Below, one piece after another: positions 1-5,553 of a DNA stretch of 5,876 nucleotides. The position numbers and the translations under genes are program-made. The notes below the pieces were generated by a model. It ran no database searches, had not been told where the DNA came from, and was given only the letters and a program-made list of their open reading frames with translations. The stretch's first letter is position 1. Every line of letters starts with the position of its first letter. Location: NCBI GenBank assembly GCA_021769025.1, contig JAETTS010000177.1:1-5876 (forward strand). The letters are read 5' to 3'. The stretch comes from Enterocloster bolteae (GTDB lineage Bacteria > Bacillota_A > Clostridia > Lachnospirales > Lachnospiraceae).

Positions 1-1319
1 TATTTGAGAATGCGCCAGTAGGGAAAGCCGTAGCGGTCATGGCGGTACCTACGATGATCTCCATGCTGGTGGTGGTGATCTACAATATGGCCGATACGTT
101 TTTCATCGGGCAGACCGGGGATCCAATGCAGGTGGCGGCGGTTTCCCTGGCAACGCCTGTGTTCATGGTCTTTATGGCTTTGGGGAATTTATTTGGGATC
201 GGTGGCAGTTCAGCGATATCCAGGGCGTTGGGGGAAAAGAAGCTGGACAGAGCCAGACATATTTCTTCCTTTTGCTGCTATGGCTCTCTGGGGCTTGGCG
301 TGGGGATGGCTGCTGGTTTCCTGATAGGGATGGATGGAATCTTAACCCTCATCGGTGCCAGTGAGAATACCATTGGTTATGCCAGAAACTATTTAAGCTA
401 CATAGCATTTGGCGGGCCGTTTATCATGTTCGGAACGGCATTCGGCAATATTCTTCGGGGAGAAGGGGCCTCCAAAGAGTCCATGATTGGAAATATGATC
501 GGCACAGTCATCAACATTGTGCTGGATCCAATTATGATTCTGGTGCTTGGCTGGGGAGTGGCAGGAGCGGCTATCGCCACAGTCATCGGTAATATGGCGG
601 CCAGTGCCTTTTACCTTCAATATTTTTTACGTAAGAAATCCAGCCTTTCCATCCATATTAAGGATTTTCGGATGGGAGAGCGGATCGCAGTGAGCGTGGC
701 TTCCATTGGAATCCCGGCTTCTCTCAACAATATCTTGATGAGCTGCGCCAATATTGTGTTGAACCACGTATTGGCTGGCTATGGAGATACACCGGTAGCT
801 GCTATGGGTGTGGCGATGAAGGCCAATATGCTGGTGGTGCTTTTACAGATCGGCCTGTGTGCCGGTATCCAGCCCCTGATCGGATACAACTACGGTGCCA
901 GGAACAAGAAACGTCTCATGAAGGTTTTCTGGTTTACCGGAGCTTGTGCGGTAGGGATGGGAACGCTTCTGACAGTGTTTATGGTGATCGCCAGAGAGGG
1001 GATCATCCACGCATTTATTGATGACAGCGCAGTGATTGGGTACGGGATCCAGATGGTAATTGCGCTGCAGATCTCAGGCCCTGTGATCGGCATTCTGTTT
1101 TTGTGCATCAATGTTCTTCAGGGAATGGGAAAGGCCCTTCCTTCCTTGATCCTTACCATATGCCGCCAGGGACTGGTGTTTATTCCTCTGGTATTTTTGC
1201 TTAACCAGATACTGGGCCTGGACGGCGTGATCTATGCACAGCCTGCAGCGGACTTTGTGTCCATCGTTCTTTCTTCTTTGCTCTGCATGAAGATACTCCG
1301 AGGATTTGACAGCAGATAA
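1..1319 (+). CDS. MATE-family multidrug efflux transporter (MepA-like), 5' partial
   Basis: This is an integral membrane antiporter of the MATE family, which exports drugs or other cationic compounds in exchange for Na+ or H+. The frame is open to the left edge: codons from position 3 read FENAPVGKAVAV directly before the Met at 39. That stretch matches the conserved N-terminus of MepA-like proteins, so the Met at 39 is internal and the true start lies a few codons outside the window. Counting from the Met at 39, the family pattern is clear: first helix with YNMADTFFIGQ (residues 15-25), GNLFGIGGSSAISRALG (49-65), the second-helix-pair motif around RGEGASKESMIGN (140-152) and NIVLDPIM (159-166), and the second-half repeat with QPLIGYNYGARNKKR (278-292). 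About 12 hydrophobic helices are present and the total length fits the usual 440-460 residues. The gene ends with TAA and I saw no convincing terminator after it. The substrate cannot be told from sequence. Confidence 0.93.
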   Translation, partial: FENAPVGKAVAVMAVPTMISMLVVVIYNMADTFFIGQTGDPMQVAAVSLATPVFMVFMALGNLFGIGGSSAISRALGEKKLDRARHISSFCCYGSLGLGVGMAAGFLIGMDGILTLIGASENTIGYARNYLSYIAFGGPFIMFGTAFGNILRGEGASKESMIGNMIGTVINIVLDPIMILVLGWGVAGAAIATVIGNMAASAFYLQYFLRKKSSLSIHIKDFRMGERIAVSVASIGIPASLNNILMSCANIVLNHVLAGYGDTPVAAMGVAMKANMLVVLLQIGLCAGIQPLIGYNYGARNKKRLMKVFWFTGACAVGMGTLLTVFMVIAREGIIHAFIDDSAVIGYGIQMVIALQISGPVIGILFLCINVLQGMGKALPSLILTICRQGLVFIPLVFLLNQILGLDGVIYAQPAADFVSIVLSSLLCMKILRGFDSR

Positions 1320-1393
1320 AGGCGGTTTCGCGTTACAAGTGCGGACGGGCGTTTTATCACCTTATCCAATATTCGACAAATAGGTCGCTTTCC

Positions 1394-1423
1394 TTGAATC
1401 AATCCAGGATTCTATGTTATACT
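1394..1423 (+). promoter_or_regulatory. Predicted sigma-A promoter of the pilMNO-X operon
   Basis: The likely -35 box is TTGAAT (1394-1399) and the -10 box is TATACT (1418-1423), separated by 18 bp. The -10 is preceded by TG plus one base (1415-1417), an extended -10 that often compensates for a weak -35. Transcription would begin near 1430, about 40 nt before pilM. The spacer carries the odd palindrome AATCCAGGATT (1401-1411), flanked by GAATC/GATTC (1396-1400/1408-1412), which could be a repressor site. The boxes are read directly; the function is inferred. Confidence 0.6.
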
Positions 1424-1469
1424 TAGAGCGCCAAAAAGGGCAAAGAGTTGTAGGATCGAAGGGGAGGCT

Positions 1470-2393
1470 ATGCCGAAAGGAGATATTGGAATTGAGATTG
1501 GGGCAAGGCAGGTGAAGATGATTTTCTGTGAGAACCATGGTTTCTGCAGGGAAGAAGTGGAGCCACTGCCAGAACGCTGTGTGAAAGATGGAATTTCCAT
1601 GTCTGTGGAAGTCATGGCAGGGTTTTTAAAGAAGATGGCAAAAACCTATGGCTTCAAGTGCCGCAGCTGCTGTCTGGTACTTCCGGATCACGTGACATTT
1701 ACCAGAAGGCTTACCATGCCTGCAATGAGCGTAAAGCATCTGAAGTTAAACCTGCCCTATGAGTTTCATGATTTTGTGGGGAATAAGAAAGAAGCGTATC
1801 TGTTCGATTATGCCGTGATGGATATGCGTTATGATGAACGTAAGCAGCCGGTCTCGATGGATCTGATGGCAGCGGCTGTCTCTAAAAGAACAATGGAAGA
1901 ATACAGGCAAATGCTTCGGTTGGCCGGATGGAAACTAAAGGCTGCGGCACCGGCGGCATTTGCCTATTCCGGTTTAATACGGGAATATGAGGAAAGAAGA
2001 AAGCTGTCTGAGCCTGGGGAATACTGTTTTGTGGACCTGGGGTACAAGACAACCAAGGTATGGTTCTTTCATGGAAAAGCATTGGAGGCATATCGCCGGA
2101 TCGAAAATTGTCTGGTGAAAGGAAGCGGTCAGACATTTTATGACGCCATAGGGACGGAGATCCGCAGAACCCTGGAGTTTTATTATTTCCGCAACCCGGA
2201 CAAGCGGTTTGCCAAGATGTATCTCTGTGGAGGAGGTTCCAGGGTAGAGGCGTTTCGTGATACGGTGGCAGAATATACGTTGCTTACACCGGAAGATGCC
2301 GGACAGCTGGTCTTTTTTGCAGATCGTTGTGGAACCCATCCCCAACAGGCACTTATCAGCCCGGCAGCAGTGGGAGTTACATTCTGCCGGTAG
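1470..2393 (+). CDS. pilM: Type IV pilus assembly protein PilM (actin-like ATPase)
   Basis: PilM is a cytoplasmic actin/FtsA-fold protein that binds ATP and the cytoplasmic tail of PilN, coupling the pilus motor side to the membrane alignment complex. The 307-residue product shows the family layout: phosphate-1 strand GIEIGARQVKMIF (residues 7-19), a segment like the family's membrane-facing region around LKLNLPYEF (91-99), phosphate-2 motif FVDLGYKTTKVWFF (187-200), adenosine motif YLCGGGSR (251-258) and the closing helix ISPAAVGVTF (297-306). It is a little shorter than typical PilM proteins (about 350). The ATG at 1470 is preceded by AAGGGGAGG (1459-1467); the spacing is 5 nt from AAGGGG but only 2 nt from GGAGG. 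Pairing with downstream PilN- and PilO-like genes supports the assignment over FtsA or another actin-fold ATPase. It is the first gene of the operon and has its own predicted promoter. Confidence 0.87.
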   Translation: MPKGDIGIEIGARQVKMIFCENHGFCREEVEPLPERCVKDGISMSVEVMAGFLKKMAKTYGFKCRSCCLVLPDHVTFTRRLTMPAMSVKHLKLNLPYEFHDFVGNKKEAYLFDYAVMDMRYDERKQPVSMDLMAAAVSKRTMEEYRQMLRLAGWKLKAAAPAAFAYSGLIREYEERRKLSEPGEYCFVDLGYKTTKVWFFHGKALEAYRRIENCLVKGSGQTFYDAIGTEIRRTLEFYYFRNPDKRFAKMYLCGGGSRVEAFRDTVAEYTLLTPEDAGQLVFFADRCGTHPQQALISPAAVGVTFCR

Positions 2394-2414
2394 TTGTCTG
2401 TCGATGGCAAAGGC

Positions 2415-2422
2415 AAGGAGGG
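2415..2422 (+). promoter_or_regulatory. Strong ribosome binding site fixing the GTG start of the pilN-like gene
   Basis: AAGGAGGG lies 6 nt upstream of GTG at 2429. It picks this start over an in-frame ATG at 2327, which lies inside pilM, has no supporting site and would give an N-terminus unlike PilN. Confidence 0.8.
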
Positions 2423-2428
2423 ATTGGT

Positions 2429-3112
2429 GTGGGAAAGATAGGAAAGGAAAAGTATCCATCCAAACAGACGGTGAATCTGGCGGCATGTGGAAACAGCATG
2501 GAGAATACACGGTCCATGGTACCGTTGGTGGTTTTGTCTGTTGCCTTGCTTGCAGCTATCGCAGGATATTGTATCATCTGGCCGGTGACAGCGCTTCATG
2601 CCGTCCAGGCAGAGTTGGAGGAGAAGAAAGCAGAATTAAGCAGATATCAAGAGTACAATATGGATTATTATGAGATAGAAGAAGCATATCGGGACTATTT
2701 TTGCACCTATTTGACGGAGGAAGAGGCTGGTTTAGCAGACCGTTCCCCAATCGTAAAGCTTTTAGAGGAGAAGACAGCAGCCTATGGGGTGGTGGACTAT
2801 GTGACGATCCAGGAGGATCTCTGCCAAGTAACCATAGAGGATGTGCCGTTTTTTGCTGTGGCACAGCTGGCAGAAGAACTGGAGTCGGATCCCCTTATCC
2901 TGCAGGTGGTTGTATCTGTGGAAACAGCGGGAGAAAATAACAGTGACGAGGGCGAAATCCGAAGAGTGACTGCAGAGTTCACGATGACGCTGGCTCCGCC
3001 AGAAGACATGAAGACGGGACAAGAGGATGCTGGAGGGGCCAGAGCATCCGGGGACAAAAAAGGATCATCCTGGCAAGGCCAGCCAGATACGATAACTGCA
3101 GAAAGCAGGTGA
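2429..3112 (+). CDS. pilN: PilN-like type IV pilus alignment protein
   Basis: This encodes a bitopic membrane protein of 227 residues from the GTG start. PilN's short cytoplasmic tail docks on PilM through a conserved INLLP-type motif; here residues 14-22 (TVNLAACGN) sit in the right place but are diverged. One transmembrane helix follows (about 30-51), then a charged coiled coil (58-90), then a region of alternating strands and helices (about 106-190, for example CQVTIEDVPFFAVAQLAEEL) that fits the ferredoxin-like PilN domain. The last ~37 residues are hydrophilic and probably disordered. Identification rests on topology, size and position between pilM and a pilO-like gene, because these proteins are poorly conserved in sequence. 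A 35-nt gap separates it from pilM. The alternative is a PilO-like or GspL-C-like protein, but the order favours PilN. Confidence 0.75.
   Translation: MGKIGKEKYPSKQTVNLAACGNSMENTRSMVPLVVLSVALLAAIAGYCIIWPVTALHAVQAELEEKKAELSRYQEYNMDYYEIEEAYRDYFCTYLTEEEAGLADRSPIVKLLEEKTAAYGVVDYVTIQEDLCQVTIEDVPFFAVAQLAEELESDPLILQVVVSVETAGENNSDEGEIRRVTAEFTMTLAPPEDMKTGQEDAGGARASGDKKGSSWQGQPDTITAESR
3107..3112 (+). promoter_or_regulatory. Ribosome binding site overlapping the pilN stop and setting the TTG start of the pilO-like gene
   Basis: AGGTGA contains the TGA stop of the pilN-like gene and lies 4 nt before TTG at 3117. The overlap suggests that translation of the two genes is coupled. The next in-frame ATG falls inside the membrane helix, so the TTG is the better start. 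Confidence 0.6.
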
Positions 3113-3116
3113 TTGT

Positions 3117-3731
3117 TTGATAAACAGGAGAATTCAATTTCAGGATAATCTATTTCTGGCAATGCTTCTCATACTCCTTGTGGCATGTTTCGGTTATTTC
3201 TGTGTGAGAAAGCCCTTCTGTGCAAAACTGGCAACGCTCCAGAGGCAACAGGCTGCTATCGAGGATGAGTTGGAACTTCAGCGCTATATGGCCCAGCGGA
3301 AAGAAACTATGGAAGACCAGATGAACCAGGAGCCAGGGAAGGGAAATGGACAGCTTGGCACCTATCAGAATATGACAAATGAAATAAACCAGTTGGGCCA
3401 GATCCTATCTGCCGCAACATCCTATGACCTTGACATGTTACCGGAGGAAGTGTCTGAAGATATTGTGCGAAGGGAGATTGCCATATCCTGCCAGACTGAT
3501 TCTTATGGACAGGCATGGGATATTTTGAAGGCCATTGAAGACGGAGAATACCGCTGTATCATAGAAGACGTGGAGCTGATAAGAAAAGTGGACGAGGCAG
3601 GTGAAACGGAGGGCGGGGAATCGGTCTTTGTAAACGTGTTGGTCACCTATTTTGAAGTGGCAGATGGAGAGGAAGCATGGGAAGGGCAAGAAAGGACAGG
3701 AAAGGAACAAGAGGAGGACAGCAGCTTTTAA
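3117..3731 (+). CDS. pilO: PilO-like type IV pilus alignment protein
   Basis: This is a 204-residue bitopic membrane protein. Residues 1-10 are a short basic cytoplasmic tail (MINRRIQFQD), 11-30 a hydrophobic helix, 36-70 a likely coiled coil (KLATLQRQQAAIEDELELQR), and 115-182 a mixed strand-helix domain (IAISCQTDSYGQAWDILKAI, then SVFVNVLVTYFEV) that fits the PilO ferredoxin-like fold. The end (183-204) is a highly charged tail. PilO heterodimerises with PilN outside the membrane and links the inner assembly to the pilus. The start is TTG with AGGTGA 4 nt upstream, and the gap to the pilN-like gene is 4 nt. PilN and PilO share topology and could be swapped on sequence alone; gene order decides the call here. 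No PilP or PilQ follows, as expected for a cell without an outer membrane. Confidence 0.72.
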   Translation: MINRRIQFQDNLFLAMLLILLVACFGYFCVRKPFCAKLATLQRQQAAIEDELELQRYMAQRKETMEDQMNQEPGKGNGQLGTYQNMTNEINQLGQILSAATSYDLDMLPEEVSEDIVRREIAISCQTDSYGQAWDILKAIEDGEYRCIIEDVELIRKVDEAGETEGGESVFVNVLVTYFEVADGEEAWEGQERTGKEQEEDSSF

Positions 3732-3740
3732 AAAGGCTGC
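3721..3740 (+). promoter_or_regulatory. Hairpin over the pilO stop codon that masks the ribosome binding site of the next gene
   Basis: GCAGC (3721-3725) pairs with GCTGC (3736-3740). The stem extends through a U-G wobble (3726/3735) and two U-A pairs, leaving a loop of about 4 nt. It contains the pilO TAA (3729-3731) and the AAAAGG (3731-3736) that would serve the ATG at 3742. No U-tract follows, so it is not an intrinsic terminator. A ribosome ending pilO would open it. Confidence 0.45.
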
Positions 3741-3741
3741 G

Positions 3742-4398
3742 ATGGAAGAAGACAGGATAAGGGAGGGGAAGGAAATAGGTGAGAAAGGAAAGGTGGTCAG
3801 GCGCGTGACAGAAAAAATGAGGAGCCAGAATGGTATGTCCCTGGTTCTTGCTCTAATCTTCTTTTTGGCCTGCGCCCTTTCCGGTTCCATGCTTCTTGCC
3901 ATCGCCAGAACCTACGAAAAGCGTATGGCGGCGGAGGCGAAGGAGACAGAGTATCTGGCCGCTTTCTCTGCAGCAGAATTTTTAAAGTCCCAGCTGGATG
4001 GCTGTCAGGGAAGCTGGAGCCTGGACGAAACCAAAATCATCATGGAACCAGACATAGATAATAAGGTTCAAAGAGAACTGCTGGAAACAATTTGCAAATT
4101 CTGCAAAGGGTATGAGACGCATCCGGCAGGAATCAAGAAGGAGTTAAGCCTTACGTTCACTCTGGAGGATGAAAAAGGGGAAAGCCGGATCATGCCAGAG
4201 ATTCAGGTTCGCATAACCATAGAATCTGATGCCAAAGCAGATGCCACAGAATCCAAGATACCAATTGAACTGCGTGCAACCCTTTCCCTGGAAGGGGAGG
4301 AGAATCGGATCATGAGACTGACAGCAATGGGAATTGCCTGTTATGAAGACGGGGAAAGCCTGGAACTTTATTGGGAGGAGATGGAGACAGGGAGATAA
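3742..4398 (+). CDS. PilX/GspK-like minor prepilin (pilus assembly protein)
   Basis: The product has a basic N-terminal leader, then RSQNG followed by MSLVLALIFFLACALSG, a hydrophobic helix right after a Gly. This is the layout of type IV prepilin-like proteins of the PilX N-terminal type, which are cleaved after the Gly by a prepilin peptidase and added to or near the pilus tip. The usual Glu5 of mature pilins is absent (position 5 is Leu), as in GspK/PilX-type minor subunits. The rest (~170 residues) is a soluble domain with strands such as LSLTFTLEDE and PEIQVRITIE and a CKFC pair (residues 118 and 121). I chose ATG 3742 (218 aa) because AAAAGG lies 5 nt upstream. GTG 3793 (201 aa, with a more typical 14-residue leader) is a serious alternative. 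An upstream ATG at 3652 is unlikely because it overlaps pilO. It is the last gene of the operon and the exact subfamily is uncertain. Confidence 0.68.
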   Translation: MEEDRIREGKEIGEKGKVVRRVTEKMRSQNGMSLVLALIFFLACALSGSMLLAIARTYEKRMAAEAKETEYLAAFSAAEFLKSQLDGCQGSWSLDETKIIMEPDIDNKVQRELLETICKFCKGYETHPAGIKKELSLTFTLEDEKGESRIMPEIQVRITIESDAKADATESKIPIELRATLSLEGEENRIMRLTAMGIACYEDGESLELYWEEMETGR

Positions 4399-4408
4399 AG
4401 GCCGGAAT

Positions 4409-5266
4409 CTAACGCTCCCTTTTCCTGGTATCCTGAGGGGTCTCATGAAAAAATTTCCTGTAGGCCCGGAAGAACGTGGAATAATTTTTGAATCCGCACA
4501 GATAGCAGATCTGGGTGATGGATTCCTCCTGCCTTAGAAGCTGCCTTGCCATGAGAAGGCGCTTGCAGTTAATGTAGCCGCCGATGGTATAGCCAGTTTC
4601 CTGTTTAAACATCCGCATAAGGTGGTATTTACTGACGAAAAATTTCTCAGAGATCAAATCCACACTTAGATCCCAGGACAGATGTTGGTTGATAAACTCC
4701 GTAATGGAAAGGATTTTGGGATGAAAATGGCTGGCGGCAAAGAAGCCCCGGCTGTGGGACAGGGCGGTGCGGTTCAGGTGAATGATAAATTCTAAAAACA
4801 AGATCCGGCAGTACAACTCATTGGCATAGGCATCTTCTGTGCTGGCTTTTTCCAGAAGCCGGATGGTCTGAAACAGACGGTCCGCTTCCGCTGCCCCCAT
4901 GCGGAGCACGCTGGAATGAGCCTCCGATGCCTGACGGAAGCACTCTTCCAGATCACAGCTTTCCGTCTGATAAGTGTTTAAAAAATCGGGAGAAAGGTAG
5001 ACAATTATCCGGTCATAGGGAACTGACTGGTCAATATGGGGGCGGTGAATCTCCCCGTGGCGCACAAGTACAATGTCGTAGGGCATCAGCTGATAAGTCT
5101 GCCCTTCTATGGTGTAATCTACATGGCCCGACAGGAATATGATGATTTTGTCAAAGTCGTGGTAGTGAAACTCAAATTCCTGAGAGGGGATATCTGTCAA
5201 ATGGAACAATCTAAAATCACAAGTTAAGTATCCTCGTTTTTCATAACGGATATCGTTCATAAACAT
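4409..5266 (-). CDS. AraC-family transcriptional regulator with N-terminal cupin sensor domain
   Basis: This is a 285-residue cytoplasmic DNA-binding protein. The N-terminal half is a cupin-type ligand domain: HYHDFDKIIIFLSG with an HxH pair (His34, His36), then IEGQTYQLMPYDIVLVRHGEIHRP (53-76, with His75). The C-terminal ~100 residues carry two helix-turn-helix units: LSVDLISEKFFVSKYHLMRMF (about 200-220) and ITQICYLCGFKNYSTFFRAYRKFF (250-273), the second matching the AraC/XylS signature. The start at 5266 lies 9 nt after GGGAGGG (5282-5276). An ATG at 5275 touches that site, and the frame stays open upstream to 5638 but through low-quality, non-conserved sequence overlapping the divergent gene. 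The ligand is unknown; many cupin-AraC proteins sense sugars or small metabolites. The gene is divergent from the DapF-like gene and convergent with the pilus operon, with stops 10 bp apart. It most likely controls the divergent gene and itself. Confidence 0.92.
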   Translation of the reverse strand: MFMNDIRYEKRGYLTCDFRLFHLTDIPSQEFEFHYHDFDKIIIFLSGHVDYTIEGQTYQLMPYDIVLVRHGEIHRPHIDQSVPYDRIIVYLSPDFLNTYQTESCDLEECFRQASEAHSSVLRMGAAEADRLFQTIRLLEKASTEDAYANELYCRILFLEFIIHLNRTALSHSRGFFAASHFHPKILSITEFINQHLSWDLSVDLISEKFFVSKYHLMRMFKQETGYTIGGYINCKRLLMARQLLRQEESITQICYLCGFKNYSTFFRAYRKFFHETPQDTRKRER

Positions 5267-5275
5267 TCTAAACAT

Positions 5276-5282
5276 CCCTCCC
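5276..5282 (-). promoter_or_regulatory. Ribosome binding site deciding the start of the AraC-family gene
   Basis: On the minus strand GGGAGGG runs from 5282 to 5276. It is 9 nt from the ATG at 5266, and directly abuts an ATG at 5275 that is too close to be used well. Confidence 0.65.
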
Positions 5283-5309
5283 ATAATAAAACAGTGATAG
5301 AGCCACATA

Positions 5310-5326
5310 CGGCATTCCATATGCCG
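5310..5326. repeat. Short inverted repeat CGGCAT-N5-ATGCCG
   Basis: CGGCAT (5310-5315) and ATGCCG (5321-5326) form a perfect 6-bp stem with a 5-nt loop. It would lie in the 5' leader of the AraC-family mRNA, about 45 nt before its start. It could be an operator or a leader hairpin; no T-tract follows. Confidence 0.35.
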
Positions 5327-5349
5327 CGATATCCCATAATCCAGTGCAA

Positions 5350-5372
5350 TGCTGTACTTCCAGTATACAGCA
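5350..5372. repeat. Inverted repeat TGCTGTA-N9-TACAGCA over the leftward -10
   Basis: A perfect 7-bp inverted repeat (5350-5356 and 5366-5372) with a 9-bp centre. It covers the predicted -10 and start point of the leftward promoter, a natural place for a repressor or autoregulatory site. Confidence 0.4.
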
Positions 5373-5390
5373 GGATTTGAAAGATAGAAA
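5362..5390 (-). promoter_or_regulatory. Predicted promoter of the AraC-family gene
   Basis: On the minus strand TATACT (5367-5362) is a good -10, with TTTCTA (5390-5385) as a poor -35 at 17-bp spacing. The predicted start is near 5355, giving a leader of about 89 nt. The weak -35 suggests dependence on an activator. Functional assignment is inferred. Confidence 0.4.
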
Positions 5391-5408
5391 GCACAAAATG
5401 GATAGAAA
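5383..5408 (+). repeat. Direct repeat GATAGAAA x2, 18 bp apart
   Basis: GATAGAAA occurs at 5383-5390 and 5401-5408, a period of 18 bp or about two helical turns, between the two divergent -10 boxes. Each copy contains the hexamer that falls at the -35 position of one of the predicted promoters. This suits tandem half-sites for an AraC-type activator, but the sequence is short and purine-rich. Confidence 0.35.
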
Positions 5409-5431
5409 AGAAAACGTATGTGGAATATACT
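5403..5431 (+). promoter_or_regulatory. Predicted promoter of the DapF-like gene
   Basis: TAGAAA (5403-5408, 4 of 6 match to TTGACA) and TATACT (5426-5431) are separated by 17 bp. Transcription would start near 5438, leaving a leader of about 115 nt. The -10 and its flank (TATACTGG, 5426-5433) mirror those of the leftward promoter (minus strand 5367-5360). Confidence 0.4.
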
Positions 5432-5553
5432 GGTAACACAATGAAAAAAGAAAGGCTCTGTAAAGCGGCAGGCCGCCAAAGGCCGATGGCTGGAAGGAAT
5501 CCTGGAAAGACAAGAAAACTGTGAAAAGAAAGGAAACGAAGAGGGCAGAAGGT

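Larger units (their letters stand above)
5303..5423. repeat. Inverted repeat CCACATACG / CGTATGTGG spanning the divergent control region
   Basis: CCACATACG at 5303-5311 is the exact reverse complement of CGTATGTGG at 5415-5423. One copy abuts the predicted -10 of the rightward promoter; the other lies in the leader of the leftward transcript. Both point outward, so they could be paired regulator sites about 112 bp apart. Confidence 0.4.

Noticed and set aside
1320..1393. Intrinsic terminator after the MATE gene.
   Set aside because: GC-rich segments and a TTTT run are present, but no stem of useful length pairs directly before a T-tract.
2327..2428. An upstream ATG start for the pilN-like gene at 2327.
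   Set aside because: It lies inside pilM in another frame, has no ribosome binding site, and GTG 2429 has AAGGAGGG at ideal spacing.
1974..2599. Long open frames on the minus strand opposite pilM and pilN (1974-2510 and 2183-2599).
   Set aside because: They are antisense to well-supported genes, rich in Ser, Pro, Cys and His, with no recognisable domain.
3652..3741. An upstream ATG start for the prepilin-like gene at 3652.
   Set aside because: It would overlap pilO by 80 bp and add a very basic, low-complexity leader far too long for a prepilin.
3438..3902. Open frame of 154 residues on the minus strand opposite pilO and the prepilin-like gene.
   Set aside because: It is the complement of a purine-rich coding stretch; the product is a Leu/Phe/Ser-rich shadow without family features.
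4399..4470. Possible bidirectional terminator between the convergent genes, including TGAG-GGGT-CTCA (about 4435-4446).
   Set aside because: The stem is only 4 bp, lies inside the AraC coding region and has no T-tract in the right place on either strand.
5465..5496. GC-rich hairpins (GCGG-CAGG-CCGC and GGCC...GGCC) in the leader of the DapF-like gene, considered as a riboswitch or attenuator.
   Set aside because: The stems are only 4 bp, mutually exclusive, lack a T-tract, and do not match a lysine riboswitch or any RNA element I recognise.
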